Shown here piece by piece: positions 17,844 to 26,115 of a stretch of 64,000 nucleotides of DNA. Each line of letters opens with the position of its first letter. Within the stretch, counting starts at the first letter, position 1. A model generated the notes under the pieces. That model did not search any database and was not told where the DNA came from. It saw only the letters and a program-made list of their open reading frames with translations. Made by a program: the position numbers and the translations under genes. Origin of the DNA: Lachnospiraceae bacterium (lineage in GTDB: Bacteria; Bacillota; Clostridia; Lachnospirales; Lachnospiraceae); the NCBI GenBank assembly GCA_017473905.1, contig JAFUJA010000015.1, forward strand, positions 28,221 to 92,220, given 5' to 3'.

Positions 17844-17974
17844 TGCACCCGTCCACATTCTTTCTTAGGGTCTTTGGGAGCGTCGGTATTTAGGCTGTGT
17901 TTTTTACAGCCTTATGTACCGTTACGCGGACAAGAAAGCGCGAGCGTCCCGAAGAAAGAATGTGGACGGGTGCA
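17844..17974. repeat. 131-bp nested hairpin element with 23-bp perfect arms
   Basis: Positions 17844-17866 and 17952-17974 are a perfect 23-bp inverted repeat (arms begin tgcacccgtccac). Inside are a second complementary pair (cggta/taccg) and an inner hairpin (aggctgt/acagcct around gttttttt-like loop). It lies in a gap between a lipoprotein gene and the ackA terminator and codes for nothing convincing. It could be a small structured RNA, a miniature mobile element or a DNA hairpin. Confidence 0.75.
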
Positions 17975-18028
17975 ACAATCACATATATCCCATCCCGGAA
18001 AGAATGCATAAACACTCACGACCATATT

Positions 18029-18074
18029 TTAAGGGCAACAACTGTATTTCTACAGCTGTTGCCCTTTTATCATT
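18029..18074. terminator. Terminator of the proS-ackA operon
   Basis: Stem aagggcaacaactgta/tacagctgttgccctt with a TTTC loop, A/T tracts on both sides. It ends the leftward ackA transcript and could also stop rightward transcription. Confidence 0.88.
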
Positions 18075-18099
18075 CTTTTATGTTGGTGAAACGACCTGA

Positions 18100-19293
18100 C
18101 TATACCAAACGAACGGTTTCTCTTGCGATTGCAAGTTCTTCGTTGGTAGGAACTACCATAACGGTAACCTTGTCACCTTCGTTGGAGATGATGGTTTCTT
18201 TGCCGTGAACGTCGTTCTTCTCAGGGTTGATGGAGCATCCTAAGTAGTTGAAGTACTGACCGATCATGCTGCGAACGCGTACGTCGTTCTCGCCGATACC
18301 TGCAGTGAAAGCGATGATATCAACGCCGTTCATTGCTGCAACGTAGGAACCGATGTATTTTGCTACACGGTAAGCGTAGGTTTCAAGAGTTGCCTTTGCA
18401 AGTGCATTTCCTTCGTCCATTGCTGCGGAAAGATCACGGAAGTCACTGGAGATTCCGCCGGAGAGACCGTAAACACCGGATTCCTTGTTAAGAATCTTGG
18501 TAATTTCTGTGATGTTTAAGCCTTCTTTGTTTGCAAGGAACTCGATGATTGCGGGGTCCATATCACCGGAACGTGTTCCCATGATAAGACCTTCAAGGGG
18601 AGTAAGACCCATACTGGTGTCTACACACTTGCCGTGGTCAACAGCAGAGATACTTGCACCGTTACCTAAATGGCAAACGATGATTTTACAATCTTCACGC
18701 TTCTTGCCAAGGATTTCAGCTGCGCGTGCAGAAACGAAATCGTGGCTGGTTCCGTGGAAACCGTAACGACGAAGCTTATAGTTTTCATAGTACTTGTAAG
18801 GAAGTCCGTAAAGGTATGCTTTCTCGGGCATTGTCTGATGGAAAGCGGTATCGAATACTGCAACCATGGGAACGTTAGGCATGATTTCCTTACATGCGTT
18901 AATACCGATTAAGTTTGCAGGGTTGTGAAGAGGTGCAAGGTCGTTACATTCTTCAATTGCTGCAAGAACTTCTTCGTTGATGATAACGGAGCTTGCGAAC
19001 TTCTCGCCGCCGTGCACGATTCTGTGACCTACAGCGTCGATTTCGTCAAGGCTCTTAACCACACCGTGAGCATCGTTGGTCAAAGCATCGATAACAAGCT
19101 GGATTGCCTGTGTGTGGTTAGGCATGGGAGATTCGATAACTACCTTGTCTCCGCCTGCGGGGGTGTGATTTAAAACAGAACCTTCTGCGCCGATTCTTTC
19201 GCAAAGACCTTTTGCGAGAACTGCTTCAGTGTCACTGTTGATGAGCTGGTATTTCAAAGAAGAACTACCACAGTTAATTACTAAAATATTCAT
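18100..19293 (-). CDS. ackA: Acetate kinase
   Basis: The 397-aa enzyme makes ATP and acetate from acetyl phosphate in fermentation. It has the ASKHA start NCGSSSLKYQL, HRIVHGGEKF, the phosphate-loop segment HLGNGASISAV and the late FTAGIGEN. AAAAGGAGA precedes the ATG. Unlike the common pta-ackA pair, it follows proS by only 25 nt and no pta is present, so it probably shares the T-box-controlled transcript unless an internal promoter exists in proS. Confidence 0.97.
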   Translation of the reverse strand: MNILVINCGSSSLKYQLINSDTEAVLAKGLCERIGAEGSVLNHTPAGGDKVVIESPMPNHTQAIQLVIDALTNDAHGVVKSLDEIDAVGHRIVHGGEKFASSVIINEEVLAAIEECNDLAPLHNPANLIGINACKEIMPNVPMVAVFDTAFHQTMPEKAYLYGLPYKYYENYKLRRYGFHGTSHDFVSARAAEILGKKREDCKIIVCHLGNGASISAVDHGKCVDTSMGLTPLEGLIMGTRSGDMDPAIIEFLANKEGLNITEITKILNKESGVYGLSGGISSDFRDLSAAMDEGNALAKATLETYAYRVAKYIGSYVAAMNGVDIIAFTAGIGENDVRVRSMIGQYFNYLGCSINPEKNDVHGKETIISNEGDKVTVMVVPTNEELAIARETVRLV

Positions 19294-19318
19294 TTTTATC
19301 TCCTTTTCTATTTAAAAA

Positions 19319-20752
19319 TTAATATGCTTTTCCCCAATATACCATTTTTTTCGCAGGTTTTCCACAACAAACGCAAACATCGGATAAATTTTCCTGCTCA
19401 AAGGGCATACAACGGCTGGTTGCCGCAGCATCTTCTTTTACTTTATCCTCGCAGGCTCTGTCGCCGCACCACATCGCTTTTACGAAGCCGGGTTTTTCGT
19501 TCAGGGTCTGAAGGAATTCTTCATAGTTGGTAGCGGTGTAAGTGTGAGCATCTCTGTGCTCTCTTGCACGCTCTAACATTTCCTTCTGGATGGTATCTAA
19601 AAGTGTTGCAATTTCATTTTCCAGATTGTCCAGATTGATTTCAATCTTGGCACCGGTGTCACGACGCACAAGAATTGCCTTGTTTGCTTCAATGTCTCTG
19701 GGTCCGATTTCAATACGTACGGGAATACCGCGCATTTCCTGCTCGGAGAATTTCCAGCCGGGAGACTTGTCTGTATCGTCAACTTTTACACGGAAGCCTT
19801 TTAAGCGTTCTTTTAATTCGTAAGCCTTATCAAGTACCCCTTCCTTCTTCTGCTGGATGGGAATGATGGCAACCTGTACGGGAGCCACTCTGGGAGGTAA
19901 AACAAGACCGGAATTGTCTCCGTGTACCATGATGATGGCACCGATAAGTCTTGTGGTCATACCCCAGGAAGTCTGGTGTACATATTCAAGCTTGTTTTCC
20001 TTGGATGTATACTGAATGCCGAAAGCCTTGGCAAATCCGTCGCCGAAGTTGTGGCTGGTTCCGGACTGCAAAGCCTTACCGTCGTGCATCAGAGCTTCGA
20101 TGGTGTAAGTTGCAACTGCGCCCGCAAATTTTTCTTTGTCGGTTTTCTGTCCTTTGATAACAGGGATTGCAAGAACATTCTCAAGGAAGTCTGCATATAC
20201 GTTTAACATCTGAATGGTACGTGCCTGTGCATCTTCTGCGGTAGCATGTGCGGTGTGACCTTCCTGCCATAAAAATTCGCGGCTTCTTAAGAAGGGTCTT
20301 GTGGTTTTTTCCCATCTTACAACGCTGCACCACTGGTTATATACCTTGGGAAGGTCTCTGTAAGAGTGAACTTCGTTGGCATAGAAATCACAGAACAGGG
20401 TTTCAGAGGTGGGACGTACGCACATTCTTTCCTGTAAGGGTTCCAATCCGCCGTGGGTCACCCATGCAACCTCCGGAGCAAATCCTTCCACATGATCCTT
20501 TTCCTTCTGTAAAAGGCTTTCGGGAATAAACATAGGTAAGTAAACGTTTTCTACTCCCGTTTCTTTGAATCTGGCATCCAACTGACTCTGAATCAGTTCC
20601 CAGATTGCATATCCGGCGGGCTTGATTACCATGCAACCTTTTACGCTGGTGTAATCGATAAGCTCTGCCTTTTTAACCACATCCGTATACCACTGGGCGA
20701 AATCCACGTCCATGGATGTGATGGCTTCCACTAATTTTTTGTCTTCTGCCAT
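19319..20752 (-). CDS. proS: Prolyl-tRNA synthetase, archaeal/eukaryotic type
   Basis: The 477-aa class II synthetase charges tRNA-Pro. Motif 2 ([23 protein letters not shown]-type region) and motif 3 are present, there is no bacterial editing insertion, and the C terminus ends with a Cys-containing zinc-like segment and terminal Tyr, all as in the short ProS type 3. A proline T-box riboswitch lies upstream, so expression rises when tRNA-Pro is uncharged. The Shine-Dalgarno is aaaggagtcaga. It heads an operon with ackA. Confidence 0.96.
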   Translation of the reverse strand: MAEDKKLVEAITSMDVDFAQWYTDVVKKAELIDYTSVKGCMVIKPAGYAIWELIQSQLDARFKETGVENVYLPMFIPESLLQKEKDHVEGFAPEVAWVTHGGLEPLQERMCVRPTSETLFCDFYANEVHSYRDLPKVYNQWCSVVRWEKTTRPFLRSREFLWQEGHTAHATAEDAQARTIQMLNVYADFLENVLAIPVIKGQKTDKEKFAGAVATYTIEALMHDGKALQSGTSHNFGDGFAKAFGIQYTSKENKLEYVHQTSWGMTTRLIGAIIMVHGDNSGLVLPPRVAPVQVAIIPIQQKKEGVLDKAYELKERLKGFRVKVDDTDKSPGWKFSEQEMRGIPVRIEIGPRDIEANKAILVRRDTGAKIEINLDNLENEIATLLDTIQKEMLERAREHRDAHTYTATNYEEFLQTLNEKPGFVKAMWCGDRACEDKVKEDAAATSRCMPFEQENLSDVCVCCGKPAKKMVYWGKAY

Positions 20753-20792
20753 AATCTGACTCCTTTCTTTATATAAAATATTTTTTTCTGCA

Positions 20793-20907
20793 AATCCATA
20801 TAAAATCCTGCGACTTTGCGCCGTTCACGTCCTTCTCTCTATAAAACCGTCCACAAATTACGTCCAAAAACTTATATTCGCAGCATGGAGCGGATTTTAT
20901 ATGGATT
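20793..20907. repeat. 16-bp perfect inverted repeat in the proS leader
   Basis: aatccatataaaatcc (20793-20808) and ggattttatatggatt (20892-20907) are perfect complements; the next bases (tgcg/cgca) nearly extend the pair. It lies between the T-box terminator and the proS start, so it would form a large hairpin in the read-through transcript. Confidence 0.8.
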
Positions 20908-20967
20908 CACGGAAACAAGTAGATAACAAGCCATGCAACTAATTTTCTTCACGGAACATCATGTAAA

Positions 20968-21160
20968 AAATAAAAAAACCTCCGCAATTCAAAGGGACCG
21001 GAATCCGGCGTTACCACCCTTTTTAATGCAGAAGCATTCACTCATCATACCGTTAACGCCGGTGCTACGCCTGTGATTGGCAGGGACTCGGAGGCGGGTT
21101 CCTTAAAAGGGGTCGTAAGAATCTTGCAGCCGCGGATTCTCTCTCTGGGACGAACTTTTA
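20968..21160 (-). ncRNA. T-box riboswitch, proline specifier CCC
   Basis: Minus-strand landmarks in order: agagaga (about 21150), the Stem I motif ggctgcaag (21132-21124), the specifier loop ggaaCCCgcctccgag with CCC at 21098-21096, and the T-box aagggtggtaacgccgg (21021-21005). The antiterminator pairs aaaggg and ccgg with ccgg and tcccttt. The competing terminator (ccg.attc with gaat..cgg) ends in seven T residues near 20978. The specifier agrees with the downstream proS. Confidence 0.92.
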
Positions 21161-21199
21161 TGTACTATTCCTCGTCTTTGTCTCAAATATTCTTTCTCA

Positions 21200-21228
21200 A
21201 TTTTAGGTTTTAAAAGATTATTTGTCAA
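21200..21228 (-). promoter_or_regulatory. Promoter of the proS T-box leader
   Basis: Minus strand: TTGACA (21228-21223), 17-bp spacer, TAAAAT (21205-21200). The start near 21193 gives a leader of about 440 nt before proS. Confidence 0.82.
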
Positions 21229-21285
21229 GAAAGAAGTAGGGATATTCTTGCCACAAAAAGGGATAATATTAGGAAAAAATGTTAC

Positions 21286-21324
21286 TTTACACAATTTTTA
21301 CATTCAGATGCATTCTTTTTTACA
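21286..21324 (+). promoter_or_regulatory. Putative PhoP box
   Basis: TTTACA occurs at 21286-21291, 21297-21302 and 21319-21324, that is, in 11-bp phase with one position skipped. This matches the TT(A/T/C)ACA-N5 direct repeats bound by PhoP in Bacillus. It lies upstream of a Na/Pi transporter and a PhoP/PhoR-like pair. Confidence 0.6.
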
Positions 21325-21375
21325 ACCTTGGGTTATAGTCGAAGAGAGGGGATAAAATCAGATTGGAGGCAAATC

Positions 21376-23139
21376 ATGGATATTTTTGGAGTTTTATCGC
21401 TGGTTGGCGGATTGGCAATGTTCCTGTTCGGTATGCAGGTTCTGGGAGATGCACTTTCTAAAACATCCGGTGGACGTATGGAAAAAATTCTCGAAAAAAT
21501 GACGAACAACCCGATTAAAGGTGTACTTCTTGGTGCGTTGGTAACCGGTGTTATCCAGTCATCTTCCGCAACCACGGTAATGGTGGTAGGTTTTGTTAAT
21601 GCGGGAATTATGAAGCTGTCCCAGGCAGTGGGTGTTATCATGGGTGCTAATATCGGTACTACGATTACATCCTGGCTTTTGAGTCTTGTAGGTGTGGAAA
21701 GTGATAATTTCTGGATTCAGATGCTTAAACCCACATCTTTCTCCCCGATTCTTGCGTTAATAGGTATCATTCTTCTTATGGTATGTAAAAAGGAGAAATT
21801 AAAAGATATCGGAACCATTTTACTCGGATTTGCTGTATTAATGTTTGGTATGGATACCATGAGTGCGGCAGTAAAACCTCTTGCGGATGTTCCCGAATTT
21901 ACCGGAATCCTAACCATGTTTGCAAATCCCTTCTTCGGATTGCTTGCAGGTTTGGTTCTGACCGCTATCATTCAGTCTTCTTCAGCATCCGTAGGTATCC
22001 TTCAGGCTTTGTGCGCTACCGGCTCCGTAAGCTTTGCGGTGGCATTCCCCATTATCATGGGTCAGAATATCGGTACCTGTGTTACTGCACTTTTGTCAGG
22101 TATCGGTGCAAGTAAAAATGCGAGACGTGCATCACTGGTACACTTATATTTTAATGTTATCGGTACCGCAATTTTTATGATATTATTCTATACGGTTAAC
22201 TGGTTTTTGAAGTTTCCTTTTATGGAAGAGGCAGCAGGTCCTATGGGTATCGCTATTGTTCATACCGCATTTAATGTGACTGCTACAATTATTCTGCTTC
22301 CTTTCTCTAAGGTACTTGAGAAGCTTGCGGTTCTTACCATTCCGGACAAAGACAGTCCGGAAAAAGAAGGCACCGGACACGGATTTGCACTTTTGGATGA
22401 ACGTTTCTTAGAGGTTCCCGGTCTTGCGGTTGAGCAGTGCTGGAATGTTGCGGGAGAAATGGCAGATTATGCGCAGACCGCAATCAGCAAAGCCAGATCC
22501 CTGATTGATGATTTTGATAATGATATTCTTAATGAGGTCATAAAACTTGAGGATGTATTGGATAAGTACGAGGATGAGCTGGGTAGCTATCTGATGAAAT
22601 TAAGCGGGAAAGGACTTTCTGAAAAAGATAGCCATATCGTCTCAATTTTGTTACACTGTATAGGAGACTTCGAGAGAATCGGTGATCATGCGGTTCAGAT
22701 TGCCCACTCCGCATTGGAAATGCATGAAAAGAACCTTCATTTCTCAACCCAGGCAGATAAGGAATTAACCATTTATCTCCGGGCGGTTGGGGATATTGTA
22801 AAGCAGTCCGTAGGAGCTTTTAAATCCTTAAATTTAGATGCTGCCAAAGGAGTGGAACCCCTTGAAGAAACCATTGATTATCTCAGCGATGAATTAATGA
22901 GCCGTCACGTACGCAGACTTCGTAAGGGAGAATGTACCATTGAAATGGGCTTTATCCTTGCGGATATTATGAATAATTTTGAGCGTGTTTCCGACCACTG
23001 CTCCAACATTGCAATCAGTGCAATCCAGGAGAGTGTGGACGTGGATGCCCATCATTACAGCGAAGAACTTCGTATGCCTGAGAACAAAGATTTCTCTAAT
23101 GCGGTTGATGAGTGTATGAAGAAGTATGCATTGCCTTAA
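21376..23139 (+). CDS. Na+/phosphate cotransporter with PhoU-like C terminus
   Basis: The 587-aa protein is a NptA/YjbB-type Na/Pi symporter. Two inverted membrane halves carry the QSSSATT (about residue 60) and QSSSASV motifs that line the substrate path. The C-terminal third (from about 340) is a cytoplasmic PhoU-like helical domain. The start at 21376 has TTGGAGG 6 nt upstream; the frame extends to 21328 without an RBS. It is followed by PhoP/PhoR-like genes, suggesting control by phosphate level. Confidence 0.92.
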   Translation: MDIFGVLSLVGGLAMFLFGMQVLGDALSKTSGGRMEKILEKMTNNPIKGVLLGALVTGVIQSSSATTVMVVGFVNAGIMKLSQAVGVIMGANIGTTITSWLLSLVGVESDNFWIQMLKPTSFSPILALIGIILLMVCKKEKLKDIGTILLGFAVLMFGMDTMSAAVKPLADVPEFTGILTMFANPFFGLLAGLVLTAIIQSSSASVGILQALCATGSVSFAVAFPIIMGQNIGTCVTALLSGIGASKNARRASLVHLYFNVIGTAIFMILFYTVNWFLKFPFMEEAAGPMGIAIVHTAFNVTATIILLPFSKVLEKLAVLTIPDKDSPEKEGTGHGFALLDERFLEVPGLAVEQCWNVAGEMADYAQTAISKARSLIDDFDNDILNEVIKLEDVLDKYEDELGSYLMKLSGKGLSEKDSHIVSILLHCIGDFERIGDHAVQIAHSALEMHEKNLHFSTQADKELTIYLRAVGDIVKQSVGAFKSLNLDAAKGVEPLEETIDYLSDELMSRHVRRLRKGECTIEMGFILADIMNNFERVSDHCSNIAISAIQESVDVDAHHYSEELRMPENKDFSNAVDECMKKYALP

Positions 23140-23156
23140 AAAGAAAGAGGAAAATC

Positions 23157-23834
23157 ATGGCTGTCATTTATATTGTAGAAGATGATAAAAATATTCTTGA
23201 AATTGAAACCTTTTCCCTGAGCAATTCCGGATATGAGGTGAAGGGCTTTTTGTGTGCAAAAGATTTTTATAAGGAACTGGATTCGGCATTGCCGGATCTG
23301 GTTCTTTTAGATATTATGCTTCCGGATGAGGATGGACTTACGGTTCTGCAGAAGCTTCGTAAGCAGGAAAAAACCAAAAAATTGCCCATCATCATCGTGA
23401 CTGCAAAGACCACGGAAATCGACAAGGTAAAAGGTCTGGATTCCGGCGCGGACGATTACATGACAAAACCTTTTGGGGTAATGGAGCTGATTTCCCGCGT
23501 AAAAGCTTTGCTTCGCCGTTCCAAAGCAGAAGAGCAGAGTGTAGCTTTTGCCGGAATTGAAATGAATCACGAGCGACATACCGTAAAAGTAAACGGGGTT
23601 ACCTGTGAACTGACATTCAAGGAATATGAGCTTTTGAAGCTGTTTCTTTCTAATGTGGGTATCGTAATCAGCCGTGAAAGAATTTTGAACCGGGTATGGG
23701 GAACCGATTTTGAAGGCGAGTCCCGTACCATTGACATGCATGTAAAAAATCTCCGCCAGAAGCTTGGAAGTGCCGGAAAGTACATTAAAACCATTCGTAA
23801 CGTGGGTTATGTCATGAACGGAGAAGAGGAATGA
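23157..23834 (+). CDS. OmpR/PhoB-family response regulator
   Basis: The 225-aa regulator has a receiver domain (acidic pair E8-D9-D10, phosphoacceptor D52 in LVLLDIMLP, Lys in MTKPFG) and a C-terminal winged helix (about 130-222). The start at 23157 follows AAGAGGAAAA. It overlaps the kinase gene by 4 bp (ATGA). Together with the upstream phosphate transporter it is best read as a PhoP-like phosphate regulator, an inference from context. Confidence 0.92.
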   Translation: MAVIYIVEDDKNILEIETFSLSNSGYEVKGFLCAKDFYKELDSALPDLVLLDIMLPDEDGLTVLQKLRKQEKTKKLPIIIVTAKTTEIDKVKGLDSGADDYMTKPFGVMELISRVKALLRRSKAEEQSVAFAGIEMNHERHTVKVNGVTCELTFKEYELLKLFLSNVGIVISRERILNRVWGTDFEGESRTIDMHVKNLRQKLGSAGKYIKTIRNVGYVMNGEEE

Positions 23835-25162
23835 AAAAGAAAATCAGAAAACAGCTGATCCTAATAGCCGTTTTATCTGTTGTCCTTACAATGTTGTCAG
23901 TTTTGCTGGTATTTTATCATGTGTTTACACAACAGGTAAAACATGAGTTACGTGACACTGCCCATATTCTGGGCACTATGGAAAACAGAGAGCCCGGTTC
24001 CATTTCGGAGCAGGATTATCTTACAGAGGAGCTGCGTATCACGATTTTGGACGAAGACGGCAGTGTGCTTTATGACAGTACAACCGATTATCTGTATCTG
24101 GCTAATCACGGCGGACGTCCTGAGGTAAAAGACGCCCTGGAAACCGGTGAAGGCTATGCGGTACGACGGTCTGATACGTTTTCGGAAAATGCATATTATT
24201 ATGCCGTGAAATTAAATAATGGAGGCATTCTTCGTGTATCCAGACAGGCAAGCAATATTTTCAGTGTGTTTTTAAGTACCATTCCCGTTATGGCTATAAC
24301 CGGAGCTGCAGTTGTCTTTTTATGTGTTCTGGTTGCAGGATTTCTTACCCGTTCGCTAATCGGTTATATTGAAAAAATGGCCGAAAATGTAGGAAATAAT
24401 GATGAAAACATTCATACATACAGTGAATTAAAACCTTTTGTGGAAACAATTAACCGTCAGCATGAGGCGATTATAAAAAATGCCCGCATCCGTCAGGAGT
24501 TCACGGCGAATGTTTCCCATGAGTTAAAAACGCCTCTTACGGTTATCTCCGGCTACTCGGAGTTAATCGAAAATGGCATGGCATCAGACGCAGATGTGGT
24601 ACGCTTTGCCAAAGAGATTCATAAAAATTCCAGCCGTCTGCTGGTTTTAATCAATGATATTCTCCGTTTGTCAGAGCTTGATACGGAGAGTCTGAAGGCA
24701 ACCTATGAGCCTGTGGATTTATATGATGTGGCCAAAGACTGTGTTTCCATGCTTACGTTGAAAGCCAAAGACGGCAATATCAGTATCCTTTTAAAAGGAC
24801 AGAATGCCCTTGTAAACGGGGATCGTCGGATGCTGGAAGAAATGTTATACAATCTTGTGGATAACGGAATCCGGTACAATGAACCGGGAGGAAGTGTAAC
24901 AATAGATATAGAAGAGAAGAAGGAAGAAATTCTTCTCAGTGTCAGTGATACGGGTATCGGAATTTCTCCGGAACACCGTGAAAGAATTTTTGAACGTTTC
25001 TACAGAGTGGATAAAAGCCGTTCCCGTGAAACCGGAGGCACCGGTCTGGGACTGGCAATTGTAAAACACATTGTAGAAAATACGGATGCAAGCCTCTCGT
25101 TGGAGAGTGAACCCGGAAAGGGTACCTGCATCCGAATTATATTTCCTAAAACAACAGCGTAA
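23831..25162 (+). CDS. Sensor histidine kinase, PhoR-like
   Basis: The 443-aa kinase has a membrane span near 9-30, an extracellular domain (about 32-148), a second span near 150-172, then a HisKA domain with His230 in NVSHELKTPLTVISGYSE and a HATPase domain with the N (NLVDNGIRYN), G1 (DTGIGIS) and G2 (GGTGLGLAI) boxes. There is no clear PAS domain between span 2 and HisKA. It is translationally coupled to the response regulator. The stop codon abuts the convergent lipoprotein gene with no terminator between. Confidence 0.92.
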   Translation: MKKKIRKQLILIAVLSVVLTMLSVLLVFYHVFTQQVKHELRDTAHILGTMENREPGSISEQDYLTEELRITILDEDGSVLYDSTTDYLYLANHGGRPEVKDALETGEGYAVRRSDTFSENAYYYAVKLNNGGILRVSRQASNIFSVFLSTIPVMAITGAAVVFLCVLVAGFLTRSLIGYIEKMAENVGNNDENIHTYSELKPFVETINRQHEAIIKNARIRQEFTANVSHELKTPLTVISGYSELIENGMASDADVVRFAKEIHKNSSRLLVLINDILRLSELDTESLKATYEPVDLYDVAKDCVSMLTLKAKDGNISILLKGQNALVNGDRRMLEEMLYNLVDNGIRYNEPGGSVTIDIEEKKEEILLSVSDTGIGISPEHRERIFERFYRVDKSRSRETGGTGLGLAIVKHIVENTDASLSLESEPGKGTCIRIIFPKTTA

Positions 25163-25813
25163 CTATTCTGCCTTATGGAAGGTATAAACCGTTCCGCCGT
25201 TCATACTGATTACGGTAAAGGATTTCCCGTCGTCGGGCATGAATCCGTAAAAAGGTACGAAAGTGTCCTTATAAGCAACGGATTCTCCGTCAATCATTTC
25301 GGTGGTAGGATTCAGTACCAGACAGATAAAATTCTGCTCCGCGCGATCTTTGGAGCCATCGAGAAATTTGTTCAACATTTCTTCGGTTATTCCGTAGGCG
25401 GATAAATCCTGTGTTACGAAGTTTATGGCATTTTTACCCTGATAAAAGATGTAAGAACCGTAGTGGCAGTTATCGTCCGTTACATTAATGTCTTCGAACC
25501 AGTAATAGCTGAAGTTGGTTTCAAAAACAAGGTTTGGCCCGGTTTCGGCAACCCAGCAGGTGTCTGTAAGAGACTCACTTAACGTAAGGAAAATGTTAGA
25601 AGAAATATCGTTTCCTTCTAAGCTGCCGGTTTCGCTTCCGGATACCGGGGTTTCACTTCCTTCGCTTCCGGAAGAGGTATTATCGGGAAGGACGGAATTC
25701 TGGGTAACTTCAGAGCCGGCTTCGGAATTCCGGGGTACTTCTTCCGTTCCGCAAGCTGTTACTGCACAAAGCAAAGCCAAAAGGCTGACCAGGGCAAGGG
25801 TTTTTTTATACAT
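25163..25813 (-). CDS. Putative lipoprotein
   Basis: The 216-aa product has lipobox VTAC, then a Ser/Glu/Gly-rich linker (about 28-70) and a compact C-terminal domain with alternating strands and aromatic residues. AAAGGAGAA lies 8 nt before the start at 25813; the frame is open to 25900 but without a site. It converges exactly on the kinase stop. No known domain was recognised. Confidence 0.72.
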   Translation of the reverse strand: MYKKTLALVSLLALLCAVTACGTEEVPRNSEAGSEVTQNSVLPDNTSSGSEGSETPVSGSETGSLEGNDISSNIFLTLSESLTDTCWVAETGPNLVFETNFSYYWFEDINVTDDNCHYGSYIFYQGKNAINFVTQDLSAYGITEEMLNKFLDGSKDRAEQNFICLVLNPTTEMIDGESVAYKDTFVPFYGFMPDDGKSFTVISMNGGTVYTFHKAE

Positions 25814-26010
25814 AATGAATTCTCCTTTTAAATAAAAAGCTGTCCGGGAATCCGATATCATCCGGTTCCCGAATATGTGAGAAAGTTTACTACAATTCAA
25901 GGGGAGATGTCAATAAGGCGCTTCGGCAGTATAGAACGGGAAAAGGGGGGAATAATATTCCTTAAATTGGATAAAAAAAGGTAAATATAGCATTATTTTG
26001 TACCTTTTGG

Positions 26011-26091
26011 TTGACTACATCAAAAGAATTTGCAATAATAGTCACCGTGTTACATTTTTAATAGGTTAAAAAAGGCAGGATTTCACCTGCC
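26011..26091 (+). promoter_or_regulatory. pyk promoter and leader hairpin
   Basis: TTGACT (26011-26016), 17-bp spacer, AATAAT (26034-26039). The leader contains a hairpin ggcagg/cctgcc (26074-26091) between the start site and the Shine-Dalgarno, possibly stabilising the message. The rest of 25814-26010 shows nothing clear. Confidence 0.65.
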
Positions 26092-26115
26092 GGGAATAAA
26101 TAAGGAAGTGAAGAT

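Noticed and set aside
17897-18208. Frames over the hairpin element and ackA terminator
   Set aside because: They read through inverted repeats and a terminator, with no RBS.
21103-21294. 63-codon frame on the minus strand upstream of proS
   Set aside because: It overlaps the T-box Stem I and promoter; no RBS or similarity.
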